Assembly: GCA_964304625.1 (NCBI GenBank)
Contig: OZ199838.1
Coordinates: 15,996,001 to 16,060,000 of the forward strand
Source of the DNA: Kudoa neothunni
Lineage: Eukaryota; Cnidaria
Length of the DNA stretch: 64,000 bases
Reading direction: 5' to 3'
The notes under the pieces were generated by a model that searched no databases, was not told the origin of the DNA, and saw nothing but the letters and a program-made list of their open reading frames with translations. Positions 13,101 to 26,300 of the stretch are shown here, piece by piece; position 1 is the stretch's first letter, and the number at the start of each line of letters is the position of its first letter. The position numbers and the translations under genes were made by a program.

Positions 13101-16100
13101 CATCGATTTTTTTGGCGTAATATTTTAACATTCTGGATAAAAATGCCTTTTCAAATCGGGGTTATTAAATTTGCAATGCAATATAGTAGAATTACTAGGA
13201 AGAGTCTGGATTTAGATGTAAAACCCGTTAACTAGATTATTATAAACTAGCGCGAATTGCCTAGCGTTTCTTGGGAAATATTTCGCCTAGAGACGTTTTT
13301 AGTAACATTCAAAAAATATATTGAAGTGTCGAATTAACTTATTGAAACAAAATAACTAACAATTTTTAAGAAACATGTTCTAACGATTTGGATTATAAAA
13401 TTTAAATTATGATCATTTCATTAAAGGAGTGTGTAATGAATGGTCGCGGGTTCGAATCTCACCCGCAAGCTATTGCTTAAAAGGAAATGGTGAGGTACCA
13501 CTCGGATACAGATCACCTATAGATAAGTTTTCACTGTATGATTTTATAACAAACCAACCATTACAGAGAGAGAGAGAGTGTTCCAATACCGGCATTCATT
13601 TAAAAATTTCGTGGTTCGGCACTAACGCCAAATAATGTAAGGTCAGCGTCGTATTTTTTTCATTCCCGAATTATTTAAATACCATTAAAGTGATATCCAA
13701 AACGTTATTTTTGGCCTAACTCGAGAACTGTATGTACCATTGTTTGCGGTAGACAAATAAATAGAAAAAGGTATTGAGATAGACGAAAATTATTTTTTAT
13801 TGCTCAAATTAATATCCTTTGGCTCGATATAAATATTAATGAGGGTTTTCTCATAAACAGCCACAAATCGCGTTAACTTCAAAATAAACAATTTAAATAA
13901 CTGGGTGAGACAAAAGTACAACCATATGCATTGAATAGATTCACGCAAAGTTATACTTAGCGGGCGATTTCAATGAAATCCACGGACGCACTAATTCCAC
14001 TATAATGCTTCAATCAACGTAATTTTAATGTTCTGCACCCATTTGTTATTTATTAAACATATATAAATATTTTATCATATTTAAAACCATTAATAGAACT
14101 TTCAAAATGTGTTTATCAAGTCAAATACGTTAAAACTCCCGACATATAGAATGTATTTGCACGAGCACCTAAATTTACACATTAAATTTATATATAACGT
14201 CAGATGACCGCAGTTAATCTATATTTGATTAAACATATAAAGGGGAAAATTAACTTCAGCCGACCATCAGCTGGTCATTGGTCATTAGTAGGTGTTAATT
14301 CTATTCTTGTAAGCGGGTAATACGTTTAATAAACTTTGAATCGATAAAATCACCTTTTTCTAAACATTTTTGAGAACATTGTGATTCTTAATAAGTATCA
14401 TAAATGTCTCTCTATAAGAAAAAACTTTAGACACAAGGACACTTCAGCTTTATATATATATATATAGTAGAGTAGATAGATTCTAGTTGATGAAATGAAT
14501 TAATTTTTCTAAGCGCTTTAAAAATATCACTTTCTGCATTACCTTCTACAATTTTCCATTAACACATACATTTATCATAAAAATCTTCACATGAATGAGG
14601 AAAAGTATTCATTATTTATAATTAATGATATTAACCCTTAAAGGATAACCAAGGGTTTGACTCACCCACCTTTATTTTATATTGTTTATAAGTTTTGTTT
14701 CTAAACATGTTATATTTTATGCATATTCTCTAGAATTTCATCGACATTTCTAAAACAGTATTACCAATCGACTGCCATTATAGAATAAGTTAAAATTTTG
14801 GCGAAATTACACAAAATATACCAAAGTTTACAACAAAGTAATAGAAAAATGGACACGCAAATCCAATGGTGAGTCGTTAAGAGTTAAATAAATTTCAATC
14901 ATAACTTTCATCATTATAAATTTTGTTCTTTATATTTCCATAACAATTTTACACCGGTTTCCAGCATTATCTCTTTTAAAATGCTCACATAAATCATGTT
15001 AAATATAATTAAACTAAAAGTTGATTTATTAAAAATCATTTAATAAACAAATAATTGTTTGTAGACGTATACAGCTTGTATTCTTATAATGTATATGATT
15101 TAGCTAAGTTGATTTGGTTTGATTTGTGAATGAATGAATGAATGAATCGTCGAATTAGGGTATAAAACACATATTTATGATAACATAACTTCAATAATTA
15201 ATGGAATGATCGATTTACACTCTGAAAAATTAAGATTTTTGAGTCAACGATAGTTGTTATAATAAACATCAAGAACTAATTTTTTTCGTAAAATCAAAGA
15301 CCAACTATTTAACACGAAAACGTAAAATTCAAATGAAAAAAATATATTTTCCTTAAAGAAAATTAGAGGTATGAGCCTTTTCAGAATTTTGAGGAATTCG
15401 TTTTCATGTCAATAAACAGTCCCGACATTATTTTATATGCTAGCATGACATTAGCGACTACAAAAATTATTTTTGGATAGTGCAAGGCGGAAAATTAATT
15501 ATTCATAGGAATATGCATTTTTTAAGGTTAACAATATTTTTTCAATTTTAATAATTAATATCATAAAATAGTATAATCAATTTTGATTATCATGAAAAAA
15601 AATTCTTACTTGTGAATTTCTTTCTTAATGGGGTCATTTCGTTCGAGTGTATTAGTAATGTGGCTGGATATTCACAAACATCGTCGAGTATTATCGTATC
15701 AACACATTTTCTGTTTTTACACAAAATGTGTTTATTTTGGCTTTTGTAACACTGGTTTTGCAACTTGTCATATAATGATTCGTTTAAATTTATATGTTGA
15801 AGTGGTTGGCTGATACTATACACAATTCGGTGGTGGTTAATTTTGTTCTTTTTAAAGAAATCAACATCAATTATCATTGGAACTATAATTGGAAATACGT
15901 AAGAAAATTACACTATAATTGTATTAGTTACCTTTATTGATTTTTATACGGCGATTAAGAAAAACGAACGAAAATTGATATCCGGTTGTATTGACTTCGG
16001 TAATTTTTTTGGGAGTTGCATTACAAGAATTATTCTCACATGTTATTTCAAGGTCAAACACAGCATTATTAATTTTACGGACGCCATTCTCATAATAAAT

Positions 16101-19100
16101 GGCATCCACGGGACAACTAATCCTGTGTTTACTAGTTAAGAACATACTTATAGTTCCATGAAAATAAATTGTGTCGTTTATTATGATTGCGTTGAATAAT
16201 TTTGGAACAATATTTCCGAGAACTAAAAAAATATCAGAAATTAATAAACATTGAAATCTATCGTACGTTTCATTTCAATCCGATAATGTCTGGTTGGAAT
16301 CGTCAAAAGAATCTTATTACCTGTAGGAGATAAATGAGCCATTGATATTGAAGGACAAGCGTCCCTGCTTAATTCATCTTTTAATGTATAAGGAGTTTTG
16401 GTGTTAAGGATGTTTTTTGCATCTGATGAGGTCACAGGCGACGGAGTAATAGATTTAGGCATTGTGTACGTACATTGATCTGACGCACTCAGTTTGATTT
16501 TTTGTTGTTGATTGAAATATGCCAATTCATAATCATTATTGTTCGAAAATATATCTATGAATAGAATTAATTACTTTCAATCTTACATAGATCGGCCACG
16601 TCTATGCGTAATTAGGCATGATAATTTCAAAATAATTTCCACTACCTCGAACTGCTCAGTTTCGTCTGGAAAATACTACGCATCGATAAAATACATTTAT
16701 TTATCAAATTAATAAATAAAACTAAAATTTATTTGAAAAGAATATTTTAACAATTATAATTAGCAAAATTAAAATCATGCTCGTTTTTGGAAAGAAGTTT
16801 ACAAATATCAGTTTTCAAATAACAGTTTTGTGGTCCACAATCAAAATTAAATAAATTGGTGTCAGTTTCATATTTATATTGCTTTCTCGAATTAGTTTAA
16901 ATTCTTTAGATCTGTTATCTAAAATGTTATTTATTGGTTCGGTTAAACAAATTTGTGGACCAGTGTTCAATGGACACAAAAAGTAACCAAAGGTATAGGG
17001 ATAGTTATGAACTTACGAAAATTTATATTTATTCCTTAGATTAATATTTACATACTCGCAATAAACTTGGGTGCATATCTCCCCACAACCACCTAAGCAA
17101 TCCCTAAATTTCAACCTAAATAATTTAAATAATTAGATAAAGTAAAACCGTCCGCATTAAATTTAGCTAATGAAATATCAATTAAGCAGGTGGTTTGAAT
17201 CAAATCTACGGATACAATTCTTCTACCAAAGTCAAGTTTTTTATTGAGCGGGTTTCAGGACTAGCAAACAACAACTCAAATAATCTATAAATAAATTCTT
17301 TTACACTTTTTAATATTAAATATGTTTCCACAATGATTACAAATAACAATAACGCAAGCTAGAGTTTTCTACAAAAATAATAACGTAGAAATATTTGAAT
17401 TAAGCTATATCCAATCTCCACTGTATACTGACTGCTATGCTCTAGAAATATCTCATTTTGTTTAAAATTCTGGTTGTTAATGACTTTAAAAATCTAAATT
17501 CCTCTCATCATTAATATCCAAAAATACCACAACAATTATTCACTCAAACAGTATATATAATATAAAAAAATATTAACTCTCTTTGAGTTATTTCAAGTGA
17601 TTAACCTCTCCCCCTCGTATTTTGATTTTTTCATAAAATTCTTCATAATTATCCGAGATATATATCATTTAGTGCATTCTCCGAGTTTATTTTTATCAAT
17701 CAATTAAAAATTATTCCCTCTGACGAGCTCGGAAATAAAAAGGATCACCAGACGTTGGTCATTAGTTGTATTTTTCAACATGTTAGACATCTCGTTGATC
17801 AATGTTTTCAGCATTTACAAGGAAATATTTTATTCTACGAATCTACTGAGGAGAGATTTTTTTTAAATGGCCGAAGAAATGATAAGCAAGAATTTTTAGT
17901 ATGTGGAGTGGATAATGTTTCATAAATTCAAAGAACAGGTGCAATTAGGTAAAACAACCGAAATAGTGGAAGGTGTCGAGTGTGCAGAAGAAACGACGAC
18001 ATTAAAACTGTGAATATATGTGACGTTTGTTCCGTGTTTTGCGGTAAAAAACATTTTTGGTGGAACAGTGTTGTGTAGTGTAGCGCAACAATTCCTTTCA
18101 TGTATTTTTGTAATTTCTCAAGGAGACTAGAATTTTTATTAATATTAAACATAATAACTATGAAAATTAAATGTTCACGCAAATAATAAAATTTAAAGAA
18201 CTCCTTATATTTAATTATATCAATACAGTAGCAATAAATATCCAGCTTTGCGCATCGATGTTTTGTGAATTATTAACACTCTTAAATGTTGATTATATTT
18301 GAAATAAACAAATCAAATATAGAATTCTCAGATCCAAATTAAAGATGTGTTTACAAAGGAAAAAATAATAATTACCTTTTTCTTCCCTAAAAAGGAGTAT
18401 ATTCTAATTAAATTGGTGTATATATAGAATATTATTAAAAGTTTCGGTTTTCCATAAAATAATGTTTAATAATCCAACCTCGAATACAAAGGAGATATCA
18501 TACAATGTTTGTTTTACAAAGTGTAGCAATTAGGATGGAGAAAATCAAATATAAATATAAAGGCCGCTTGGTTGCTTCAGCATCGGAAAATTTCAATCCT
18601 ATTATGAATCATAAAAGTTAAAATTTATAAAGGAAACATTTCTCGTCTTTATTATTATTATTATTTTAATAATAAAATAATGTAATCCTATAGGTCTTAT
18701 TATAATAGATAAAAAAAAAGTTATTTTAAAAAATTTAACCAAACAAGGAATAGTTATTTAAGCATATGTAATAGCGGATACACACTTAGAGGAAGGGATC
18801 ATATAAATACCGAGGTGACCAGGTGTGCTGCAGTTCCAGTTCCCAAACACGAACCGCCACTGATTATGCGGTAATTGATTGTTTTCTCAATATTCCATCC
18901 GTGGAATTTCCCCATATTATCCACATTAATTAATTTATAAGAATTTTCTTCAACCATATCACCAAATAGTTCTGTGCTCCTTTTTACCCCAAAGTTAATT
19001 GGGAGAGGTGATTGTTTTCTTTTGTTTTAGAGGTTTAATTCCAATTTTCCTATGATATGAAATATTTTAAAATTAAAACAGAAATATTTCTTAATTGGTA

Positions 19101-22100
19101 TTTATAAATTGTGTGGTTTTCTTAGCAAAAATTGCTTAAAATTGGTCATCTACTGTATTAGCATTAGCTTTCACACTTGCTTACGCGTGACGATTTTAGC
19201 CGCCTGTGGTCCGACATTGCAAATAACAAATGTAATGGAATTTACTCAGATAATTTGAAGGCATGGTCTGTTGGAATTTTCCATTAAACTCAGCCTTGTT
19301 ATCTATGGTGACAGTCATCTCTCCGTCTATTATTTCGGTTTGTATTTTTATGTCGCCACAGTCTAAATCGAATTCATTTTGCAACGGTTCGCATCTAAAA
19401 GGATCCCATAATTCGGTTTTTTCACGGCCATTAATAGCAGTGCAGACGCAAGTGGTTTCATGATCAAAATTTGATGTGATTTCAAATTCACGTTTATTTT
19501 TTTCAAAATAAATCGATCGGAATAGTTTTAATTGATGTTCTAAAAATCGATTATTAATATCAACAATAAATCAAACCGTAGAATATAACAAATACTAGAT
19601 TGGTATATTTTGCATGAAAATTTTGTTCCATTCTCTACCATGCAAAGTCGTATTATCTCATTTGGATGGACAACGTAAGTGACAGTGCAGACTTTTGTTG
19701 TTATGGTAGGATCATCGCCATTATTGCAATCTAGTTTTTGGTTCAGCTCAACTTTTTCTCGAAAGCTTCCATTATTAAACTTTAAATATTTAATATATTT
19801 GGATTGGCATTGATTTGAGATTTCGCAGGTGATTTTTATTTCAGTTTTGAACTTGTCGGTTTCTGCTGTTGTGACCGTTATACCATCCTAATTAATGTGA
19901 TTGTTTATGATTTGGTGTGAGCGTCGAAAATAATTTAATCATCTTTTTTAATCAATAATAAAAATAATATATATTCACGTACAATTGACTTTACATAGAG
20001 TGAAATTTAATAACTACATACGTAGCAATATTTTTGGTCAGAATTTAGTTTAATATTTAATGTTACAAAATTAGTATTTATTAAATAGAGTTATTAAAAA
20101 CTTACAAACTCTTTTTCGGGGTAATAATGAATTATAAACTGAGCCTTTCCTTCCTGTGATATGACCAATTGATATTCGGCACTCAACTCAGGTTTAAGGG
20201 CAATATATTGGACATTATCCACAGTGATTTCTTTTAGATTCGATGAATTCACTCCTGTAATCATGCCATCTTCCTGTTTTAAGTACCATTTATAGTTTGT
20301 AGTGTTTTTATTCCGTTTCTTATATATGTTTGAAAAATAAACATAATCACCCGAAGATTTAAGTAAAAAATCTTTTTCAGTTGAGTCTAACAATAACTGC
20401 ATTACTAAAACATATTCCAACGTAAATACCTAAAGTAATCATTCTGTTTTGGTTCTCATTTTCTAGTCTCAAAAGAATATAGTTTAATTTATTTTCCGTT
20501 ATATCATCATGGTTAGATTCAGCAATAATTTCGTCACAATTTTTTTTCTCTCCACTTGGATTTTTATTTTCAGCAATGAGTTTGTCAATTTTATCTTGAG
20601 AATCATATCCGAGTTGATAATAACAGTTAAATCCAAATATGGGGGAATTTCGAAGATAAAGTTTTATTTTTGCATTCTCCCATTCATAATCATAATTGAA
20701 GGAAAATGGAACTATAAAAAGTATAAACTTATCGACTACAAAACTGCGTAACTACCTGACTTCACACGGTATGATTCTTCATTTTGATCAATTGATATAG
20801 TGAAGTCGTATTCCGTGGAAACATCATTACGAATAGTTATATCATTGCAATAAGTGCGAACCCTACAAAAATCAATATCAACCATAAAATATGTATTTAT
20901 AATTATTTACTCAGTTGATGGTGTAGTATTAACACGAATATCGCACATAACATCATATGTATCTAGGTATTTGTTGTGTATAATGATCTTTTTGTCATGA
21001 TAAAAAATCCCAGTAACAACATCACGATTCACTATAATAATTATTAACTTAGTTATGAATTTATATCAATATAGCATAAATTGGTCTATTAAAATACATA
21101 AATGTTTTTAATTCAGTGTTGTTGAGGAAAATTTAAACCGCCAAATCGATACCCTCATTGGAAAAGCTTCAAAGCTATTTCAACAATAAAATCCAAATAT
21201 TCTATTCAATATTAGAGTTCAAAAATATTAGAATTTAAATTTATTGTAAGTTAATAAAAATAATGTAAGCCAGTGCATTAATTATTGCAATAAAATTGTA
21301 TAAACGTTTTATTTTACACATGTTCAAAACCTGGATATTGCGTTCACTCTTTTTTATGTGCATTCACTTGAACTTCCCAGGTTGGTGAGCAATATCCAGA
21401 GACAACTGTATATTCGAAAATATAGAAAATGAATTCCAGAAAGTTTTACAGGGATTATTCTTGCGTACAATCTATATCATTATTATTATCTTTATTTATA
21501 ATTACATAATGTAACTACTCCAAGGAAAAAATTATAAACACTAAAACTTAATCAGTTGTACTTTGTTTTAAAAGCTGTATTTTTGAATATTTTGAGATAC
21601 AGAATAGTTTTGAACATGAGGTGAGAAGATGACACCAAAATTAGAGCTCATACACAAAAAAATTAATCATTGTAAGCATACTGATTATATTACTCCATTA
21701 TTAACATAAAAGATATAAAATCAATTTTTAATGCATTTTACTCTTATTTGATAATGGCTAATATAAAATTTTTAGAAAATTTTAATTTGTTTAATCTTTA
21801 ATAATAAGAAATAATAATTTTCAAGAAGTACATTACTTTCAGACTTCAAAAAAATTAGGAATGTAATAATTAAATACGTTTTTATTATTTAAAAGTACAA
21901 TAAATATTTAAACAATTTTTTGATGCTAAGTACTTATTCACTGTCTAGTAAAGTAATCATTTATGTCATTAAAACCTATTCTCAATAATAGCAACCATCA
22001 GAAGGAAATTTGGTTTCGATAAAAATAAGATAATACATGACTACAGAATGTCCTTCTACCAGATCATCTTTCAAATCTACAAATTGCTTCATACATAGAA

Positions 22101-23300
22101 ATTATTTGAGCCATTACATTTCGATATTTTCTGGTCAACTATTTATCATCCATATCATTAATTTTTGCAAAGAACAATGAAAATGTTCGAAATTTTATAT
22201 CTAACAAAATTTTGGAAATAATTTTTAATTGAAAATATAATATTCATCACGTATTTATCTTTTATTAATGTTATTTATTGAAATAATTAGTCAATTATTA
22301 ATAAATAATTTATTCTTTTTCTAATTTCTTAATACTTTTGCAATAATTTAAAAATTATAGTCATATGGATTCTATTTGTTATACCTATTAACTATAAAGT
22401 ATCTTGAATATATTAACAAATACAGTCGAACCCGTTTATCCGAAAATCGCGCTATTCGAACAAATTTTTAAATTTTATTTGAAAATGATGTAGATTTTCA
22501 ATATAAAAAAATTGGTTTAACAGAAACAACTTTTTTCTTGAGTGTTTGGACAAAAGTGCCTTGAAATCTTGACTACTTTGATTACTTTGATTACCTTGAT
22601 TACCTTGATTATTTTGATTACCTTGATTACTTTGATTACTGCCTGGTTAAAATGACATCTTTATTTATTTTTATGTTACATATGTTCGTTATTTATTCAA
22701 TTCGAGTTTATGTTTGATTAATAGAAACTATGTAGCATAGATAATACAGTATTTTACGTTAAAAATGCAACCATGTTGATAATGAACAGATAAAAGTTGT
22801 GTAAATACAAATTCCTTCGTATCTTCTCATGAGAAATAAAATATAAAAATGAAATTTATTAGATTGTTCAATCACAAACTAGCAGTGAATTCATAAAATA
22901 AGATGAATTCATCAATGTTCGCACATCGGTTTTCCCCACAACACCTCCACTTTTATGTCCTTTTAAGTCTTAACCATCATTAACCAACATTAAATTGTTG
23001 GATAAATGCGTATCTTAATTAAAGAAGAAATTCTAAATATGGTTATTGAGAATTCTGAGAAAATATTCCTCATTGTTATTGTAATTATTCTTACCGATAT
23101 TATTAGTACAACTCATAATATCAAAATCAAAATAGGGCGAAATTATAAAACAATTATTAATAATGATAGTAGTTCATTTTTTAGGATTTAGAATGTATCT
23201 CTAGTAGGGTACGGTGGTGATAAAGTCGTACATATCTGCATCTGTAGCACGCATGCGCCAACAAATATTGAAATAGGAATAATATTTTACAATTGTAATT

Positions 23301-23352
<52 letters not shown>

Positions 23353-26300
23353 GGTCTTTAGAATTATAAAGTAAACATTTATTAATGAAAATTAAAGTAT
23401 ATAAAACTATAATCTTTTTCTTCGCACATGCGCTGAATTTTGTTTAACTAAAATTTCAGTATCCAAAAGGTAACTGTCAGGTCCCAACTTTTTCGAATAA
23501 ACGAGACTCGATTTATTAATTTTTTATTTTGACACCTGGTATAAAGTGGGTATTATTTCTTATATCTGCAAAAAAAAATTTAATTCCTTTCCAAATAACC
23601 AAAGTTAAATATATTTTTTAATCAATTATTTTATAAATTTTTAATAATTGTACAGTGGTAAACATATATTGCCAAACCATCATAGATTTAATCTATATTC
23701 AACGAGTTAATTCATTTGTCATGCTGGTATATAGAATTAGAATTATTAGGAGCATAACAAGCCTTAATAGTTAAGTTTTACTTTAAATCCGAGAAAATAA
23801 TCATTTCATACTTATATTGAAGGATGTTTTGAACAACAGTATCATTCCATTATACACTGAGACATGATTTTTCTCATACAATCTTCGACGTGTTGTGATT
23901 TTATTGTGGCATTTATCAACGTATAATAGTCTAGTTTTTCTGTCTTCATTGGACTTATCGTTGGATGTAATAATGAAATCGCAGTATTCACTTTGGCGAA
24001 AAGTATGTGTCGGAGATATTTCGATAAAATTAGCAGACCAGCTGAAATCGTAGGTAACACGAATATCAGCTAAATTATCAAACAATATTAATATAATCAA
24101 CAATTATATCCTCATACATAAATGGAGAAGTTTATTCTTCGAAGTTTTATTTGTGAATAGTATCTCTAGATAAACAGTTCTTGCAAATATCAAACCTATA
24201 TTTAGTTTGCTAATGCCTTCTTCTGTCGTTAATGCGTCCAAACAATTATTTTCACATTTGTAGCATATATATGGTGATTTTTGTCGATCGCCGTCATTCT
24301 GATATAGTACGATGTGTTGTATGAGTGCTCTATCCAAAGGGGTTCGGATATTGAGAATGGATACGGGTGGTGTAGAATTATCAATACTGGCATCTAGTGT
24401 GTCATCATCTAATTTTATAATTAGTGATTAATTTAATATTAGGTCAAATCAAATACTGTAAAGTAAATCAACATAGAAAATATTGCCAGGTATCGCCAAT
24501 TTCAGATATAACCCAGTAGGGGAAGAAGTAGTTGTAGGAAGTGGAATTATTGAGTCACATTTGGTTGTTTTATAAAACTTTACTCTTTTATTCCGATTTA
24601 AATATTCCGCACGTAGGATTTCCTTATCACTGGCATATAAGTAAGACCAATATTCATCGTTGAAATTGGTGTTAATTTTTAGTCCCTCTTGATTTCTCAC
24701 CACATTAAAATTTAATTTTTCGTAAAGATTGCCAATAGTGTGTAGATAATTCAACTGAGGGATATATATGTGTAGTGAATTAGGAATAATCAAGGAGAGA
24801 TCAATTTTATAGTCGTTACACGATTTATAGCCATCATGCGATAACGATCCATACGAGTCGTATGTTCCAGCGTTATTGTAACCATCCAACAACGTGTCAA
24901 CCCTCACCAATGTGTACACACAACTGATTGGATAATCTTCAGGAATGTTAGACCAAATTCTCATCGTATTTTCTTCGATAACATAATGAACATCAAATAA
25001 TGAAGAGTTCCATTCGGAAGTTATTTCCCAGTGTGAGTTTTCATTTGACAAAAGCAGTTTATACGATTTAAGGAATCCTCTTTCGAAAATGATCATATTC
25101 TCGGTGAACAATCCAACACATCCACTTTTATTTTTTATTTTGCAAATGAATCTACGTATCAGTTTGTTGTCGGATAACTCATCCAACACATATTCTATTT
25201 GCTTCAAGGATGTGTCACTATTTAAAATAATTTTAAAACGATGGAATTCTTCCATCACTTCAAAAAACCTCTTTACATTTTCTATAAAATGAATTATTAC
25301 ATATAAAACACAAAATATTTTATACTAATTTTTGTATAACGCAATATTTTAGTTTTGTAATGTTTGTTTTCCAATTTCAACTTAAGGAATTCTCCATGAG
25401 GCGCTCTACATGTAAATTTTATTCTTCCATCATTTAGTGATTCTTTAGGGCATAAAGTTTCTTCCGTAGTCATAAAATATTGTTTTGGATGAATGAAGTA
25501 ATTCTCAACCATATATAGGTCATTTTGTTCNNNNNNNNNNNNNNNNNNNNNNNNNNNNNNNNNNNNNNNNNNNNNNNNNNNNNNNNNNNNNNNNNNNNNN
25601 NNNNNNNNNNNNNNNNNNNNNNNNNNNNNNNNNNNNNNNNNNNNNNNNNNNNNNNNNNNNNNNNNNNNNNNNNNNNNNNNNNNNNNNNNNNNNNNNNNNN
25701 NNNNNNNNNNNNNNNNNNNNNNNNNNNNNNAGCAATATTTTTGGTCAGAATTTAGTTTAATATTTAATGTTACAAAATTAGTATTTATTAAATAGAGTTA
25801 TTAAAAACTTACAAACTCTTTTTCGGGGTAATAATGAATTATAAACTGAGCCTTTCCTTCCTGTGATATGACCAATTGATATTCGGCACTCAACTCAGGT
25901 TTAAGGGCAATATATTGGACATTATCCACAGTGATTTCTTTTAGATTCGATGAATTCACTTCTGTAATCATGCCATCTTCCTGTTTTAAGTACCATTTAT
26001 AGTTTGTAGTGTTTTTATTCCGTTTCTTATATATGTTTGAAAAATAAACATAATCACCCGAAGATTTAAGTAAAAAATCTTTTTCAGTTGAGTCTAACAA
26101 TAACTGCATTACTAAAACATATTCCAACGTAAATACCTAAAGTAATCATTCTGTTTTGGTTCTCATTTTCTAGTCTCAAAAGAATATAGTTTAATTTATT
26201 TTCCGTTATATCATCATGGTTAGATTCAGCAATAATTTCGTCACAATTTTTTTTCTCTCCACTTGGATTTTTATTTTCAGCAATGAGTTTGTCAATTTTA

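Larger units (their letters stand above)
22425..23512. mobile_element. Decayed pogo/Tigger-like element
   Basis: The left end is CAGTCGAACCCGTTTATCCG. The right end, reverse-complemented, reads TCGAGTCTCGTTTATTCGAA. Such CAGTCGAAC-type ends are typical of pogo/Tigger. There is no transposase frame. The second contig copy has it at about 28132-29208. Confidence 0.5.
21032..23811. other. Intron 7, 2.8 kb
   Basis: Holds a hairpin at 21331-21399 (CTGGATATTGC against GCAATATCCAG), whose arms resemble the end of the pogo-like element at 55173. It also holds a decayed pogo/Tigger-like element (22425-23512). No exon was seen. Confidence 0.5.
20024..25530. repeat. Near-identical 5.5-kb segment, copy 1 (before the gap)
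   Basis: Matches 25731-31226 end to end. The few differences I saw are one substitution in exon 11 (c/t at 20252), a G5 versus G6 run near 20641, a longer (ATA)n tract here and a handful of intron substitutions. It ends exactly at the N gap. Confidence 0.95.

Noticed and set aside
13429-13500. tRNA gene
   Set aside because: A good B box is present but there is no A box, acceptor stem or anticodon arm. It is better read as a SINE fragment.
16740-16778. Signal-peptide exon for a separate gene (MILILLIIIVKIFFSN)
   Set aside because: The frame meets a stop and no donor joins it to exon 14 in the needed phase. It may be chance in AT-rich DNA.
17928-18182. 84-codon minus-strand open frame
   Set aside because: No splice context, family similarity or composition unlike the surrounding non-coding DNA.
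18940-19080. Additional receptor exon between exons 13 and 14
   Set aside because: An acceptor-like site exists, but all three frames stop quickly or clash with phase.
25531-25730. Open frames through the N run
   Set aside because: They are products of unknown bases only.
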